Source: Megamonas hypermegale (lineage in GTDB: Bacteria; Bacillota; Negativicutes; Selenomonadales; Selenomonadaceae). From it: 64,000 nucleotides of DNA. Positions within the stretch are counted from its first letter, which is position 1. Each line of letters begins with the position of its first letter. The notes under the pieces are model-generated. The model saw only the letters and a list, made by a program, of their open reading frames with translations, made no database searches and had not been told where the DNA came from. Positions 53,283 through 62,248 of this stretch are shown here, in pieces. A program made the position numbers and the translations under genes. The stretch spans positions 620,001-684,000 of the forward strand of contig NZ_LT906446.1 in NCBI RefSeq assembly GCF_900187035.1, in the 5' to 3' direction.

Positions 53283-54545
53283 ATGAAAAGATTACGTATT
53301 AGTTTAACAGCACAAATTTTTCTGGGATTGATATTAGGGGCAGCTTTTGGTTGTTTTTTTCCAGACTTTGGTTCACAATTAAAACCACTCGGTGATGCAT
53401 TTATTCGAATGATTAAGATGATTGTTGTACCACTCATTTTTAGTACATTAGTTATCGGTATTGCTGGAACAGGCGATTTTAAAAAGCTTGGTCGCCTTGG
53501 TGGAAAAGCTATCATTTGGTTTGAAGTTGCCAGTGCATTAGCTCTTATTGTTGGTTTGGTTGTAGTAAATGTTCTTCAGCCAGGTGTAGGTGTATCACTT
53601 CCTGCTATCGGTGCAGCAGCTGGTGCAAATGCGGCAGCAACAGCGCAATCCTTTAGTATTTCTATGCACTTATTAAATATCATTCCAGCGAACATTGTAG
53701 AAGCTTGTGTTAAAAGCGATATGCTTCAAATCATTTTCTTCACTTGTTTCTTCGGGGTAGCATTAGCACATATCGGTGAAAAAGGTAAAATCGTTGTAGA
53801 ATGTTGCCGTGGTATTGCTGAAGCTATGTTTAAAGTAACTCATTATGTAATGATGTTTGCGCCAATCGGTATTTTTGCTATGATTTCTTATACTGTTGGT
53901 ACATTTGGCTTGGAAATGCTCATTCCGCTTGGTAAGTTGGTATTCTCACTTTATTTTGCTATTATAATATTCTTATGTATTTTGGCATTTATCGCTTCAA
54001 TGATTACAAAACTTAATTTCTGGCATATTTTCAAAGTTTTACGCGAACCATTATTACTCGGTTATTCTACAGCAAGTAGTGAAGCAGCTTTGCCACTTGC
54101 CATGAAATGTTTGGAAAAACTCGGCTTGCCAAAACAGGTTGTTACTTTTGTAATGCCAACAGGTTATTCATTTAACCTTGATGGTTCAACTTTATATAGT
54201 TCTCTTGCCGTTATTTTCCTTGCCCAAATGTATGATATTGAATTTAGTATTACACAGCAAATTATAATGTTATTGACTTTGATGATTTCTACGAAAGGTA
54301 TTGCTGGTGTTCCAGGTGCTTCTATCATTGTAATTGCAGGTACAGCAGCTTCTTTTGGTATTCCAACAGAAGGTATTGCGATTATTTTAGGTGTAGACCG
54401 TATCATGGATATGGCGCGTACTTTCTGCAATATTTTCGGTAACTGTATTGCAACTGTAGTTGTCGGTCTTTGGGAAAGAGATATTAAACGTGAAGAAATA
54501 GTACACGCTTATAAAAATAATTTTAATAAACAAGAAAAAGCTTAA
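53283..54545 (+). CDS. Dicarboxylate/amino acid:cation symporter (DAACS family)
   Basis: A 420-residue member of the DctA/GltP family with eight membrane segments and two re-entrant loops. Key motifs are the SSEAALPLA (serine-rich) re-entrant loop, MPTGYSFNLDGSTLYSS and IMDMARTFCNIFGNCIATVVV. It takes up aspartate, glutamate or C4-dicarboxylates with Na+ or H+. ATG at 53283 after AGAAAGG. It stands just after the iadA terminator, so it is probably separately transcribed, but fits the aspartate theme. Confidence 0.92.
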   Translation: MKRLRISLTAQIFLGLILGAAFGCFFPDFGSQLKPLGDAFIRMIKMIVVPLIFSTLVIGIAGTGDFKKLGRLGGKAIIWFEVASALALIVGLVVVNVLQPGVGVSLPAIGAAAGANAAATAQSFSISMHLLNIIPANIVEACVKSDMLQIIFFTCFFGVALAHIGEKGKIVVECCRGIAEAMFKVTHYVMMFAPIGIFAMISYTVGTFGLEMLIPLGKLVFSLYFAIIIFLCILAFIASMITKLNFWHIFKVLREPLLLGYSTASSEAALPLAMKCLEKLGLPKQVVTFVMPTGYSFNLDGSTLYSSLAVIFLAQMYDIEFSITQQIIMLLTLMISTKGIAGVPGASIIVIAGTAASFGIPTEGIAIILGVDRIMDMARTFCNIFGNCIATVVVGLWERDIKREEIVHAYKNNFNKQEKA

Positions 54546-54666
54546 TGTATTTTAAAGACATTTAGCAATGTTTTAGCATATTTTGGACATGGTATTTATA
54601 ATGCAGTAATGTATAATTTAACTATAATCATCTGGGTGATAATTTATAGTTAAAGGATAGATTACA

Positions 54667-56304
54667 ATGGATAAATGCATTATAGATATAAGGCAACCGG
54701 ATTATATTACAATCGGTACAGATAAAAATGAACGTGAAACAATAATAAATAATGATTTAGTACAATTTGATGATGTACGTGTAGAATTTGCTAAAACTGG
54801 TGAACATTGTGCTATATTTTTGACTGCGGATATCACACCAGTGCGCTGGATAAAACTTCGCTGGAATAATATGACTTGGGATAAAAAAGCACGCTTTTTA
54901 GGTGATGCTTGGGAACGTGGCTACAGCGATTTACAGTGGCAGGGAATGAGTGCTAGACGCTTTATGCCATGGTATTTTGCGGCAACGCATGAAAATAACA
55001 CCATTTGCTATGGCGTTAAAGTCAGACCATCAGCCATGTGTTTTTGGCAAGTGGATAGTATGGGCATGACTTTATTTATGGATGTGCGTTGCGGTGGCAA
55101 TGGTGTAAAACTTGGCGGTCGTAAATTAGAGGTGGCAGAAGTTCTTGGAACAAAGTTCTTAAATTGTACTTCGTTCGAAGCTTTGAGCGATTTCTGTGGT
55201 GATATGTGTACAGACCCTATATTGCCTACATATCCAGTATATGGCAGTAATAATTGGTATTATGCATATGGCGATAGTTCTGAAGAAGAAATTTTAAGCG
55301 ATACAGATTATATCGTAAAACTCACAGAAGGTATTAAAAATAGACCGTATATGGTAATTGATGATTGCTGGCAAGAACATCATCGTTTAAATGAATACAA
55401 TGGTGGCCCATGGACAAAAGGCAATGAAAAATTTCCTGATATGAAAGCTTTAGCAGAAAAATTAGTAGCTAAAGGTGTTCGCCCTGGCATTTGGGTAAGA
55501 TTTTTGCAAAATGAAGCAGAGGACATTCCAAGTGAATGGAGGTTATCGACAAATGGCTGTCTTGACCCGTCTAATCCTCAGGCACTAGAATATATCAAGC
55601 GTGATGTAAAACGCATTTGTGATTGGGGCTATACCTTGATTAAACATGACTTTTCTACTTTTGATTTATTCGGTAGATGGGGTTTTGAGATGAACCCATT
55701 GGTGACTAAAGATGGCTGGCATTTTTACGATGAAAGCATGACGAGTGCGGAAGTCGTGAAATTATTGTATAAAGCTATTTTAGAAGCTTCAAAGGAAACG
55801 AATACAATTATCTTAGGTTGCAATGCTATCGGTCATCTCGGTGCAGGACTTATGCATATGAACCGCACAGGTGATGATACGAGCGGATTAAATTGGGAAA
55901 GAACGCGCAGCATGGGCATAAATACACTGGCTTTTCGTTTGCCACAACACGGTAAATTCTATGAAGTGGATGCTGATTGTGTGGGCATTGATTATGGTGT
56001 TTCTTGGAAATTCAATAAGCAATGGGCTGATTTATTAGCACAAAGTGGTACATCATTATTCGTTTCAGCTCGACCAGGTCTCTTATCTGAGGCAGAAAAT
56101 GAAGAACTTCATAAAATAATGGTAATAGCTTCGGAGCAAAAACATCATGTAGTTCCAACTGATTGGGAAGATACTGATTGCCCGGAAGAATGGGAAGATA
56201 AACTGAATAATATTAAAAGAAAATATAATTGGTATGAAGAATGTGGCGTTAGATTTAAAACGCAAGCCGTTCGCTATACGCCGTATTTATCAATCATCGG
56301 TTAA
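54667..56304 (+). CDS. GH27/GH36-like glycoside hydrolase (alpha-galactosidase-related)
   Basis: A 545-residue TIM-barrel protein related to GH27/36. The N-terminal 200 residues form a beta domain; the barrel includes YPVYGSNNWYYAYGDSSEEEI, MVIDDCWQEHHR, and GVRPGIWVRF. Likely catalytic residues are the Asp of LIKHDFSTFDL and the Asp pair in NRTGDDTSGLNW. No signal peptide, so it acts in the cytosol. The substrate may be an alpha-galactoside, but the specific activity is uncertain. Its stop overlaps the convergent araC gene by four bases. The ATG follows AAAGGATAG. Confidence 0.75.
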   Translation: MDKCIIDIRQPDYITIGTDKNERETIINNDLVQFDDVRVEFAKTGEHCAIFLTADITPVRWIKLRWNNMTWDKKARFLGDAWERGYSDLQWQGMSARRFMPWYFAATHENNTICYGVKVRPSAMCFWQVDSMGMTLFMDVRCGGNGVKLGGRKLEVAEVLGTKFLNCTSFEALSDFCGDMCTDPILPTYPVYGSNNWYYAYGDSSEEEILSDTDYIVKLTEGIKNRPYMVIDDCWQEHHRLNEYNGGPWTKGNEKFPDMKALAEKLVAKGVRPGIWVRFLQNEAEDIPSEWRLSTNGCLDPSNPQALEYIKRDVKRICDWGYTLIKHDFSTFDLFGRWGFEMNPLVTKDGWHFYDESMTSAEVVKLLYKAILEASKETNTIILGCNAIGHLGAGLMHMNRTGDDTSGLNWERTRSMGINTLAFRLPQHGKFYEVDADCVGIDYGVSWKFNKQWADLLAQSGTSLFVSARPGLLSEAENEELHKIMVIASEQKHHVVPTDWEDTDCPEEWEDKLNNIKRKYNWYEECGVRFKTQAVRYTPYLSIIG

Positions 56305-57149
56305 GAATTGAGTAAGTTTTTAGGCTTATAATATGTTTTTCGATATAATTGAGGCGACATACCAGTAGCTTGTTTAAATGCACGTGAAAAAGCAAATGCA
56401 TTTTTGTACCCGCAAGATAGTGCGACACTAGCGACGGGAACAGTGCTTTTGCGTAATAATTCACGTGCATTTGCTATTTTGGCGTTCATCAAAAATTGTT
56501 GCGGTGAAGTGTGAAGTTCGCGCTCAAATAATGCGTATAAATAACTGCGACTGATGTTTAAATAGCGCGCTACGTTTTTCACGCTTAAGTCAGTGAATGT
56601 ATTTTTTTCAATGTATTCAATAGCTTTCGTTATATAAAAATTATCATTTAATTCAACAGCATTGTAATTAGCATGTAAATCTTCTTGTAGTTTAGCGAAT
56701 AATAAATATAATTCACTGTGAATATAACACTCATTAGCAGGTGTTAATTTATCATGGTGCATCATGCTACGGATTATTTTTGCTATTGATTGCACTGATG
56801 ATAAGGTAACAACTGGTTGATTGGGCGTAAAATGGCATTGGACTAAAAGTTCAGGTACTATACTGCCATTAAAGCAAATCCATGTGTAAGTCCATGGGTT
56901 TGTCGACTCCGCTTTATAAAAAGTTAAATTGCCTGGTTCAACGAGAAAACATTGTCCTGTGTTTACTTTAAAACTTTTATCTTCAATGAAATAAAAACCA
57001 GAACCCTCTAAAACGAAATGAAGCATATAATAATTGCGCACAGCGGGGCCATAAGATTGGATTGATGTACATTTTTCCCAGCCACAAGATAGTAAATATA
57101 ATTCTTTGGATGAAGTTTTACGCTCCATAATATGTTGATTTCTGTCCAT
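56301..57149 (-). CDS. AraC family transcriptional regulator
   Basis: A 282-residue AraC-type regulator: N-terminal cupin domain (about 30-150, with CFLVEPGNLTFYKAESTNPW) and C-terminal pair of helix-turn-helices (SVKNVARYLNISRSYLYALF and VASVALSCGYKNAFAFSRAF). Such cupin-AraC proteins sense sugars and activate nearby glycosidase genes; here the adjacent GH27/36-like gene is a natural target. It is convergent with that gene with a four-base overlap. ATG at 57149, after AGAGGTGA. Confidence 0.92.
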   Translation of the reverse strand: MDRNQHIMERKTSSKELYLLSCGWEKCTSIQSYGPAVRNYYMLHFVLEGSGFYFIEDKSFKVNTGQCFLVEPGNLTFYKAESTNPWTYTWICFNGSIVPELLVQCHFTPNQPVVTLSSVQSIAKIIRSMMHHDKLTPANECYIHSELYLLFAKLQEDLHANYNAVELNDNFYITKAIEYIEKNTFTDLSVKNVARYLNISRSYLYALFERELHTSPQQFLMNAKIANARELLRKSTVPVASVALSCGYKNAFAFSRAFKQATGMSPQLYRKTYYKPKNLLNS

Positions 57150-57282
57150 AATTCACCTCTAAATTAAATTATGTATAGATAGATTGTTTTTATTTTACTT
57201 AAATAATTGCTTTAAAATATTTGTTCTCTACATCATAATTTATTCCTGCTAAAAAATTTTTTATGCTGACAAGTAAAAATAC

Positions 57283-57311
57283 TTGACACAACTATTTTTC
57301 TTAGATATAAT
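57283..57311 (+). promoter_or_regulatory. Promoter of the ylxM-ffh operon
   Basis: TTGACA (57283-57288) and TATAAT (57306-57311) with a perfect 17-base spacer, about 50 bases before ylxM. Confidence 0.88.
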
Positions 57312-57360
57312 AATCAAGGTCGCAAATGCGGCAAGTGTCTTAGAAAGCTCAGGTGATATA

Positions 57361-57717
57361 ATGCTGGAAAAGTTTTTGCACATGAGCGCATTATTTGATT
57401 TTTATGGACCTTTGCTGACTGATAAGCAGAACCGTTGTTTACAAATGCACCTATTTGAAGATTTTTCTTTATCGGAAATCAGTGCAGAGCTTGGTATTTC
57501 ACGTCAAGCTGTTTATGATATGCTGAAACGCAGTGAACAACTCATGCAACAGTATGAAGATAAACTTGGTTTGGCGGCTCGTTCTATAAAAGAAAAAAAA
57601 GAACTTAGCTCTATTCTGAACGATTTAACACAAATCGAGCAGGAAATACATGATGACAGACTTAATAATATAATAGAACGTATTTCTGTTTTAACAAGTG
57701 ATAGCAAGGAGGCATAA
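57361..57717 (+). CDS. YlxM family DNA-binding protein
   Basis: A 118-residue protein with a sigma-like helix-turn-helix ([26 protein letters not shown]) and a C-terminal helical segment. YlxM homologues lie upstream of ffh in Firmicutes and are thought to modulate signal recognition particle function. The start at 57361 follows CAGGTGA; an in-frame TTG 78 bases earlier lies within the promoter. ffh follows after two bases. Confidence 0.9.
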   Translation: MLEKFLHMSALFDFYGPLLTDKQNRCLQMHLFEDFSLSEISAELGISRQAVYDMLKRSEQLMQQYEDKLGLAARSIKEKKELSSILNDLTQIEQEIHDDRLNNIIERISVLTSDSKEA

Positions 57718-57719
57718 AT

Positions 57720-59090
57720 TTGATTTTTGAAAGTTTAGCTGACCGTTTACAAGAAACTTTTAAAAAGTTACGCGGGCATGGAAAGCTCACAGCTGATGAT
57801 GTAAATGCCACAATGAGGGAAATCCGCATAGCTTTATTAGAAGCCGATGTAAATTTTAAAGTAGTTAAAGATTTTATTAAAAAGATAAAAGAACGTGCCG
57901 TAGGTCAAGAAGTTTTAGAGTCCTTGACTCCAGCACAGGCTGTTATTAAAATTGTCAACGAAGAATTAACTGCATTGATGGGGCAAACACAAAGCCACAT
58001 TAATATTTCTCCAAAACCACCGACAATCATCATGATGGTAGGTTTGCAAGGGGCAGGTAAAACAACTTCAGCAGGCAAACTCGCTTTGATGTTTAAAAAG
58101 CAAGGCAAACATCCAGTTATGATAGCAGCCGATATATATCGTCCAGCAGCAATTAAACAGTTGCAGGTACTTGGCAGTCAAATTAATATACCAGTATTTG
58201 CAAAAGAAGATTGCAAAGATGCAGTGAAAATAGCTAAAGAAGGTATAGAATATGCTCATTCTCATGCTAATGATATTGTAATCATCGATACAGCTGGTCG
58301 CTTGCATATTGACGAAAATCTTATGCAAGAGTTAAAATCTATTAAAGCAGAAGTCAAACCACATGAAATTTTATTAGTGGTAGATGCTATGACTGGTCAA
58401 GATGCTGTCAACGTAGCTGAAAGCTTCAACAATGACTTAGGCTTAGATGGCGTAGTTTTGACTAAGATGGACGGTGACGCACGTGGTGGTGCTGCACTTT
58501 CTGTCAAAGCTGTAACAGGTTGTCCGATAAAATTTGTCGGTGCTGGTGAAAAATTAGAAGCACTTGAACCATTTTATCCAGATAGAATGGCTTCACGTAT
58601 CTTAGGTATGGGCGATGTTCTCACACTTATTGAAAAAGCTCAATCGGCTTTTGATGCGGAAGAAGCTAAAAAAATGGAAAAGGCATTCCGTAAAAATGAG
58701 TTTACACTTGATGATTTCCTTTCTCAACTTAATCAAGTGAGAAAACTTGGTTCTTTTGAAAGTATTTTGGGCATGATACCAGGTATGGGAAATCTTAAAA
58801 AGAAACTCGATGGTGTAGATTTAGATATGAATGGCAAAGAAATCAAGCATATTGAAGCTATTATCAGAGCCATGACACCAGAAGAAAAGCGCAATACCAA
58901 AATCATTAACGGTTCACGTCGCAAACGTATCGCTATGGGTAGTGGTACAAAGGTTCAGGAAGTCAATAAGCTCTTAAAGCAATTTGATGAAATGAAAAAA
59001 ATGATGAAAAAAATGTCCAATATGAAACAGTTTAATAAGAAGGGTAAAAAAGGTAAAGGCGGTTTTAAACTTCCTTCATTATTTAGATAA
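57720..59090 (+). CDS. ffh: Signal recognition particle GTPase Ffh
   Basis: A 456-residue SRP54 homologue that targets membrane and secreted proteins with the SRP RNA. The N domain is followed by the G domain with [24 protein letters not shown] and [10 protein letters not shown], and the M domain (about 300-456) with [12 protein letters not shown] and a methionine-rich tail. TTG start at 57720 after AAGGAGG. It is transcribed with ylxM, rpsP and khpA. Confidence 0.97.
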   Translation: MIFESLADRLQETFKKLRGHGKLTADDVNATMREIRIALLEADVNFKVVKDFIKKIKERAVGQEVLESLTPAQAVIKIVNEELTALMGQTQSHINISPKPPTIIMMVGLQGAGKTTSAGKLALMFKKQGKHPVMIAADIYRPAAIKQLQVLGSQINIPVFAKEDCKDAVKIAKEGIEYAHSHANDIVIIDTAGRLHIDENLMQELKSIKAEVKPHEILLVVDAMTGQDAVNVAESFNNDLGLDGVVLTKMDGDARGGAALSVKAVTGCPIKFVGAGEKLEALEPFYPDRMASRILGMGDVLTLIEKAQSAFDAEEAKKMEKAFRKNEFTLDDFLSQLNQVRKLGSFESILGMIPGMGNLKKKLDGVDLDMNGKEIKHIEAIIRAMTPEEKRNTKIINGSRRKRIAMGSGTKVQEVNKLLKQFDEMKKMMKKMSNMKQFNKKGKKGKGGFKLPSLFR

Positions 59091-59135
59091 ACCTTCATAA
59101 TATAAATTTCTTAATCACTTTAAGGAGGTGAAAAC

Positions 59136-59411
59136 ATGGCAGTTAAAATTCGTTTAAATCGTATGGGTGCTAAAAAACGTCCATTCTATCGTATCGTTGT
59201 AGCAGATTCTCGCGCTCCACGTGATGGTCGTTTTATCGAAATCTTAGGTAACTATGATTCCACAAAAGAACCTGCTATTGTCAACATTGATGAAGAAAAA
59301 GCTATAGACTGGATGCTTAAAGGTGCTCAGCCTACAGATACAGTTAAATCTTTATTTAGCAAAAAAGGTATCATGGCTAAACTTGATACAATTAAATTTG
59401 CTAAAAAATAA
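59136..59411 (+). CDS. rpsP: 30S ribosomal protein S16
   Basis: A 91-residue S16, [35 protein letters not shown], with the [19 protein letters not shown] tail. It stabilises the 5' domain of 16S rRNA. The start follows AAGGAGGTG. Between ffh and khpA, as is common in Firmicutes. Confidence 0.97.
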   Translation: MAVKIRLNRMGAKKRPFYRIVVADSRAPRDGRFIEILGNYDSTKEPAIVNIDEEKAIDWMLKGAQPTDTVKSLFSKKGIMAKLDTIKFAKK

Positions 59412-59426
59412 GAAAGAGGCAATTAA

Positions 59427-59657
59427 ATGAAGGAACTTGTTGAAGTAATAGCAAAATCACTCGTTGATTATCCAGAACAGGTTATCGTTGATGAAAAAGT
59501 TGACGGAAATCATGTTCTAATAGAATTGCGTGTAGCTTCAGCCAACATGGGCAAAGTAATCGGCAAACAAGGACGCATTGCGAAAGCAATTCGTACTGTA
59601 GTAAAAGCCGTTGCAGCCTGTGAAAATAAAAAAGTTACCGTCGACATTGTCGAATAG
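59427..59657 (+). CDS. khpA: KH domain RNA-binding protein KhpA (YlqC)
   Basis: A 76-residue single KH-domain protein with the GKVIGKQGRIAKAIRT core (GXXG loop GKQG). KhpA works with KhpB in RNA binding and cell-division control in Gram-positive bacteria. ATG after AAGAGG, 15 bases after rpsP. Usually rimM and trmD follow; here the operon ends with a terminator. Confidence 0.95.
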   Translation: MKELVEVIAKSLVDYPEQVIVDEKVDGNHVLIELRVASANMGKVIGKQGRIAKAIRTVVKAVAACENKKVTVDIVE

Positions 59658-59677
59658 TTTTTAAATAGCTATCTAAC

Positions 59678-59718
59678 GTCGAAAAGTCTTTTAAATCAAG
59701 ACTTTCGGCGTTTTTATT
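59678..59718 (+). terminator. Terminator after khpA
   Basis: ACGTCGAAAAGTCTT pairs with AAGACTTTCGGCGT (one bulge), followed by TTTTTATTTT. Confidence 0.85.
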
Positions 59719-59816
59719 TTACATATATCATTGGTAACTTTTTTATTAGGTGCCATTTAGGTGTCGTTTACAAATTTGAAAGTAATTTTTGATTAAATTA
59801 GTGTTTATTTTTAATA

Positions 59817-59857
59817 AAAAAAGACGAAAATCCATTTAGGTTTTTCGTCTTTTAGTA
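59817..59857 (-). terminator. Terminator after the 209-aa secreted protein gene
   Basis: AAAAGACGAAAA pairs with TTTTTCGTCTTTT around a ten-base loop; it lies just past the stop on the minus strand. Confidence 0.85.
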
Positions 59858-59872
59858 TTTTATAGATTAAGT

Positions 59873-60502
59873 TTAAATATCTGGCATTTTTGGTAAAATA
59901 TCGCCTTCATCAATCGGCATAAATTCGGCGCCAGAAGATTTTATAATTGATTGCATGAAATCATGAACTTCTGATTTTTGATTGAGTAATTGTTGTAAAT
60001 CCAAAACTAAAGATAAATCTACACCTTGTTTTAATAAGTAATCGGCTATTGCTTGCTGGAATATATTTAAATCAATATTAATACCATAAGAGCGGAGTTC
60101 AGCAAATTTTTGAGCCACTTCTGTTTGAGCTACTTCTTGCAAGGCATTTTGATAGAAATGATTTACAATACTCATAGTTACATTAGAGAGCAAATGCCCG
60201 ATTATTGGAATGTTTTCTTCTGACCAAATGGCGAAACGAGAAGCTGTATTAAAATATTCTTGATATTGTTCGATTATAGGTCGTGTAGCTATGAGATAAT
60301 CTTGCAACTCTTTTTTTTGTTGTTCATTTTGTAGCATTTGCATGATTTCGCCGTGCAGCCGGACTTTTTCCGCATCCAGCGCACTATTCATGTCAGCAGC
60401 ATTAATCCCTGTATCTGGTGTAGCGGGAGCTGCCTGTACACATAGAGGAGCCGCCGTCAAGCATATGAGAAGCACTATTAAGCGGCATATTTTTTTTAAC
60501 AT
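59873..60502 (-). CDS. Secreted protein of unknown function (209 aa)
   Basis: A 209-residue protein with a signal peptide (LKKICRLIVLLICLTAAPLCVQA, cut near AAPA). The mature part is helical and acidic, with no recognised motif: repeated amphipathic stretches include LIATRPIIEQYQEYF and QAIADYLLKQGVDLSLVLDLQQLL. In a Gram-negative-type envelope it would act in the periplasm. Start set at 60502 with AGGAG upstream; a TTG nine bases earlier overlaps it. No partner gene is obvious. Confidence 0.75.
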   Translation of the reverse strand: MLKKICRLIVLLICLTAAPLCVQAAPATPDTGINAADMNSALDAEKVRLHGEIMQMLQNEQQKKELQDYLIATRPIIEQYQEYFNTASRFAIWSEENIPIIGHLLSNVTMSIVNHFYQNALQEVAQTEVAQKFAELRSYGINIDLNIFQQAIADYLLKQGVDLSLVLDLQQLLNQKSEVHDFMQSIIKSSGAEFMPIDEGDILPKMPDI

Positions 60503-60585
60503 AACTTTCAACTCCTGTAAGCAAATTTGGATTAAAGATGTATCTTTGTCTAAAGTTTACTATAATCGGAGCTTTTTGTCTAATC

Positions 60586-60613
60586 AAAAAAACAGCCTCC
60601 GCGGCTGTTTTTC
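60586..60613. terminator. Terminator between the SMR pair and the secreted protein gene
   Basis: AAAAAACAGCC(TCC)GC and GGCTGTTTTT form a hairpin with A/T flanks at the end of the SMR operon (minus strand). Confidence 0.82.
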
Positions 60614-60616
60614 TGG

Positions 60617-60943
60617 TCAAATCATTTTTATTAATATTATGCCGGAAATCATCGTAATTATGCCGGCGACGCCCAGCGACGTTATTTTTAAGTGAAAAAA
60701 TGTTTTGTCGACAAAGGTGGTAAGCAGCAGTCCGAATGCGCCGAAAAGCGAATAGGCTATGCTTAAATCCATAACAGTGATGGCTTTGGCTAGAAATAAA
60801 AAAGCGATGCCGACGCAGCCTATTGCTGCTATACCGTATAATTTGCGTTTGAAACCATGCGATTTTTTTAGAAAAATATTGGCAAGCACATCAAAGCAGA
60901 CAGAACAGATTATGAGGATTGTGCCGAGAATACCGTCAGTCAT
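60617..60943 (-). CDS. SMR family transporter, second subunit (MdtI/EbrA-like)
   Basis: A 108-residue small multidrug resistance protein with four membrane segments. Membrane segment 1 reads GTILIICSVCFDVLANIFLKKSHG; the position where EmrE-type proteins have a Glu is occupied by Asp in CFDVLANIFLK. The neighbouring subunit has the normal Glu. Paired SMR proteins work as heterodimers that export cationic drugs, guanidinium-like compounds or polyamines. Start set at 60943 after GGAGGTG; a GTG nine bases earlier overlaps. Base use is GC-richer than the surroundings. Confidence 0.88.
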   Translation of the reverse strand: MTDGILGTILIICSVCFDVLANIFLKKSHGFKRKLYGIAAIGCVGIAFLFLAKAITVMDLSIAYSLFGAFGLLLTTFVDKTFFHLKITSLGVAGIITMISGIILIKMI

Positions 60944-61289
60944 TTTTATCACCTCCGGCAGTATGCGTGCCTTTTTTTATCATTAAAAGACCGCTTAGAA
61001 TAACGGCAAAGGCTAAAATTTTCAGCGGCGGCATATTCTCGTTGAAAACAAACCAGGCGACAAACGCCGTTCCGATTAGACCGACACCTTCCCAGGTGGC
61101 GTAGGCTACGCTGATGGGAATTCTAATGACGGCCTTGCTCAAAGCAAAATAGGACAGACCGATGAATATGAGCATGAAAACATAACCTTCCATTCGTCCA
61201 TGCGTGGCGAAAAATTTCATCGTGGATGTTCCTGTTACTTCTAAGGCAATCGCCAGAAACAGCATATACCATGCAGTTGTCTTAGCCAT
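60936..61289 (-). CDS. SMR family transporter, first subunit (MdtJ/EbrB-like)
   Basis: A 117-residue SMR protein with four membrane segments. The essential glutamate lies in LAIALEVTGTSTMKFF, and IPISVAYATWEGVGLIGTAFVAW is the conserved second-half signature. It starts at 61289 after GGAAGTG (a GTG nine bases earlier overlaps the ribosome site) and overlaps the second subunit by eight bases. Upstream lies a MerR-type promoter, so drug or metabolite induction is likely. The pair's GC content is clearly higher than its neighbours. Confidence 0.9.
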   Translation of the reverse strand: MAKTTAWYMLFLAIALEVTGTSTMKFFATHGRMEGYVFMLIFIGLSYFALSKAVIRIPISVAYATWEGVGLIGTAFVAWFVFNENMPPLKILAFAVILSGLLMIKKGTHTAGGDKND

Positions 61290-61348
61290 ATTATGCACTT
61301 CCTTTCACAAGAATTTAGTAATGATAGGGATTTTTAGCTTATATATCT

Positions 61349-61379
61349 ATTTTAAACTATGGTATAAAACCATAGTCAA
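61349..61379 (-). promoter_or_regulatory. MerR-type promoter of the SMR pair
   Basis: On the minus strand TTGACT (61374-61379) and TAAAAT (61349-61354) are separated by 19 bases, the overlong spacer of MerR-regulated promoters. The spacer carries a dyad ACTATGG...CCATAGT (61356-61376), as MerR proteins require. The regulator gene is not in the window. Confidence 0.75.
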
Positions 61380-61429
61380 GTGCATAAAAATTATTTTTAC
61401 TAATATTTTTAAATAAGATAAAAAAGTAT

Positions 61430-61480
61430 TTTATAAAAAATAACGGCTCTAACCTTTAAATCAGTTAAAGCCGTTATTTT
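61430..61480 (-). terminator. Terminator after scpA
   Basis: AATAACGGCT (61439-61448) pairs with AGCCGTTATT (61469-61478); on the minus strand a T run follows. The hairpin starts at the scpA stop. Confidence 0.8.
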
Positions 61481-62247
61481 TATTTATTCTGGGAAATATT
61501 TTCTTGTATAGTATCATCAGTATCATTGATTTTTAAATAAATCGGGGAAAATAACCCTGTTTGATAAACTGTTATGCGTTTAATTTTTATAAGCTCGAGC
61601 ATTGCCAAAAATGTCGTGATTAATTCTGCTTTTGATGTCTTCGTTGTAAATACCGAATTAAAGCAGATGTTGCCGTTATTTTCTTTTAATAGTGCGAGCA
61701 AATATACGATTTTATCTTCTATAGTGTATTGTTCGCGCGCTACATTGGCAACGATTGGCGTATGTTCAAGTTGTCCTTCTAGTACATTTTGAAAAGCTTG
61801 CCAGAGAAGTTTTACATCAAGACCGACCGGTGGCAGATGTTTTGGTTCAGGCAGCGTAGATTTGCGGAAATATCTCTGTCCTGCTTCTTCTGCCATATCG
61901 CTTAATATGCTACTGATTTCTTTGTAGCGGCGATATTCCAAAAGTCGTTCCACTAATTCTTGACGAGGGTCGATTTCATCTTCTTCTGTTGTATCCGTTT
62001 CTATCTTTGTATCAGGTAATAAAATCTTTGATTTAATCTGTAATAAAGTCGCAGCCATTACGAGAAATTCACTGGCAATTTCAATATTGAATTTCTTGAA
62101 TGTGTTTAAATAATCCATGTATTGCTCTGTTAATAGAGCGATTGGGATATCATAAATATCGATGCGATTTTTTTCGATTAAATGTAGGAGTAAATCGAGT
62201 GGTCCTTCAAAACTTTTAAGATGTACTTTATATTGTTCTTTTTGCAT
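61480..62247 (-). CDS. scpA: Segregation and condensation protein A
   Basis: A 255-residue kleisin, with the family start YKVHLKSFEGPLDLLLHLIEKNRIDIYDIPI and a C-terminal winged-helix segment (KAELITTFLAMLELIKIKRI). It joins ScpB and SMC in chromosome condensation. It follows the site-2 protease gene with one base between, so the genes are co-transcribed. scpB, which often follows, is absent: a terminator lies right after the gene. Confidence 0.95.
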   Translation of the reverse strand: MQKEQYKVHLKSFEGPLDLLLHLIEKNRIDIYDIPIALLTEQYMDYLNTFKKFNIEIASEFLVMAATLLQIKSKILLPDTKIETDTTEEDEIDPRQELVERLLEYRRYKEISSILSDMAEEAGQRYFRKSTLPEPKHLPPVGLDVKLLWQAFQNVLEGQLEHTPIVANVAREQYTIEDKIVYLLALLKENNGNICFNSVFTTKTSKAELITTFLAMLELIKIKRITVYQTGLFSPIYLKINDTDDTIQENISQNK

Positions 62248-62248
62248 A

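Noticed and set aside
57283-57360. Longer YlxM beginning at TTG 57283
   Set aside because: That TTG is part of the -35 hexamer of the operon's promoter, so it would lie upstream of the transcription start.
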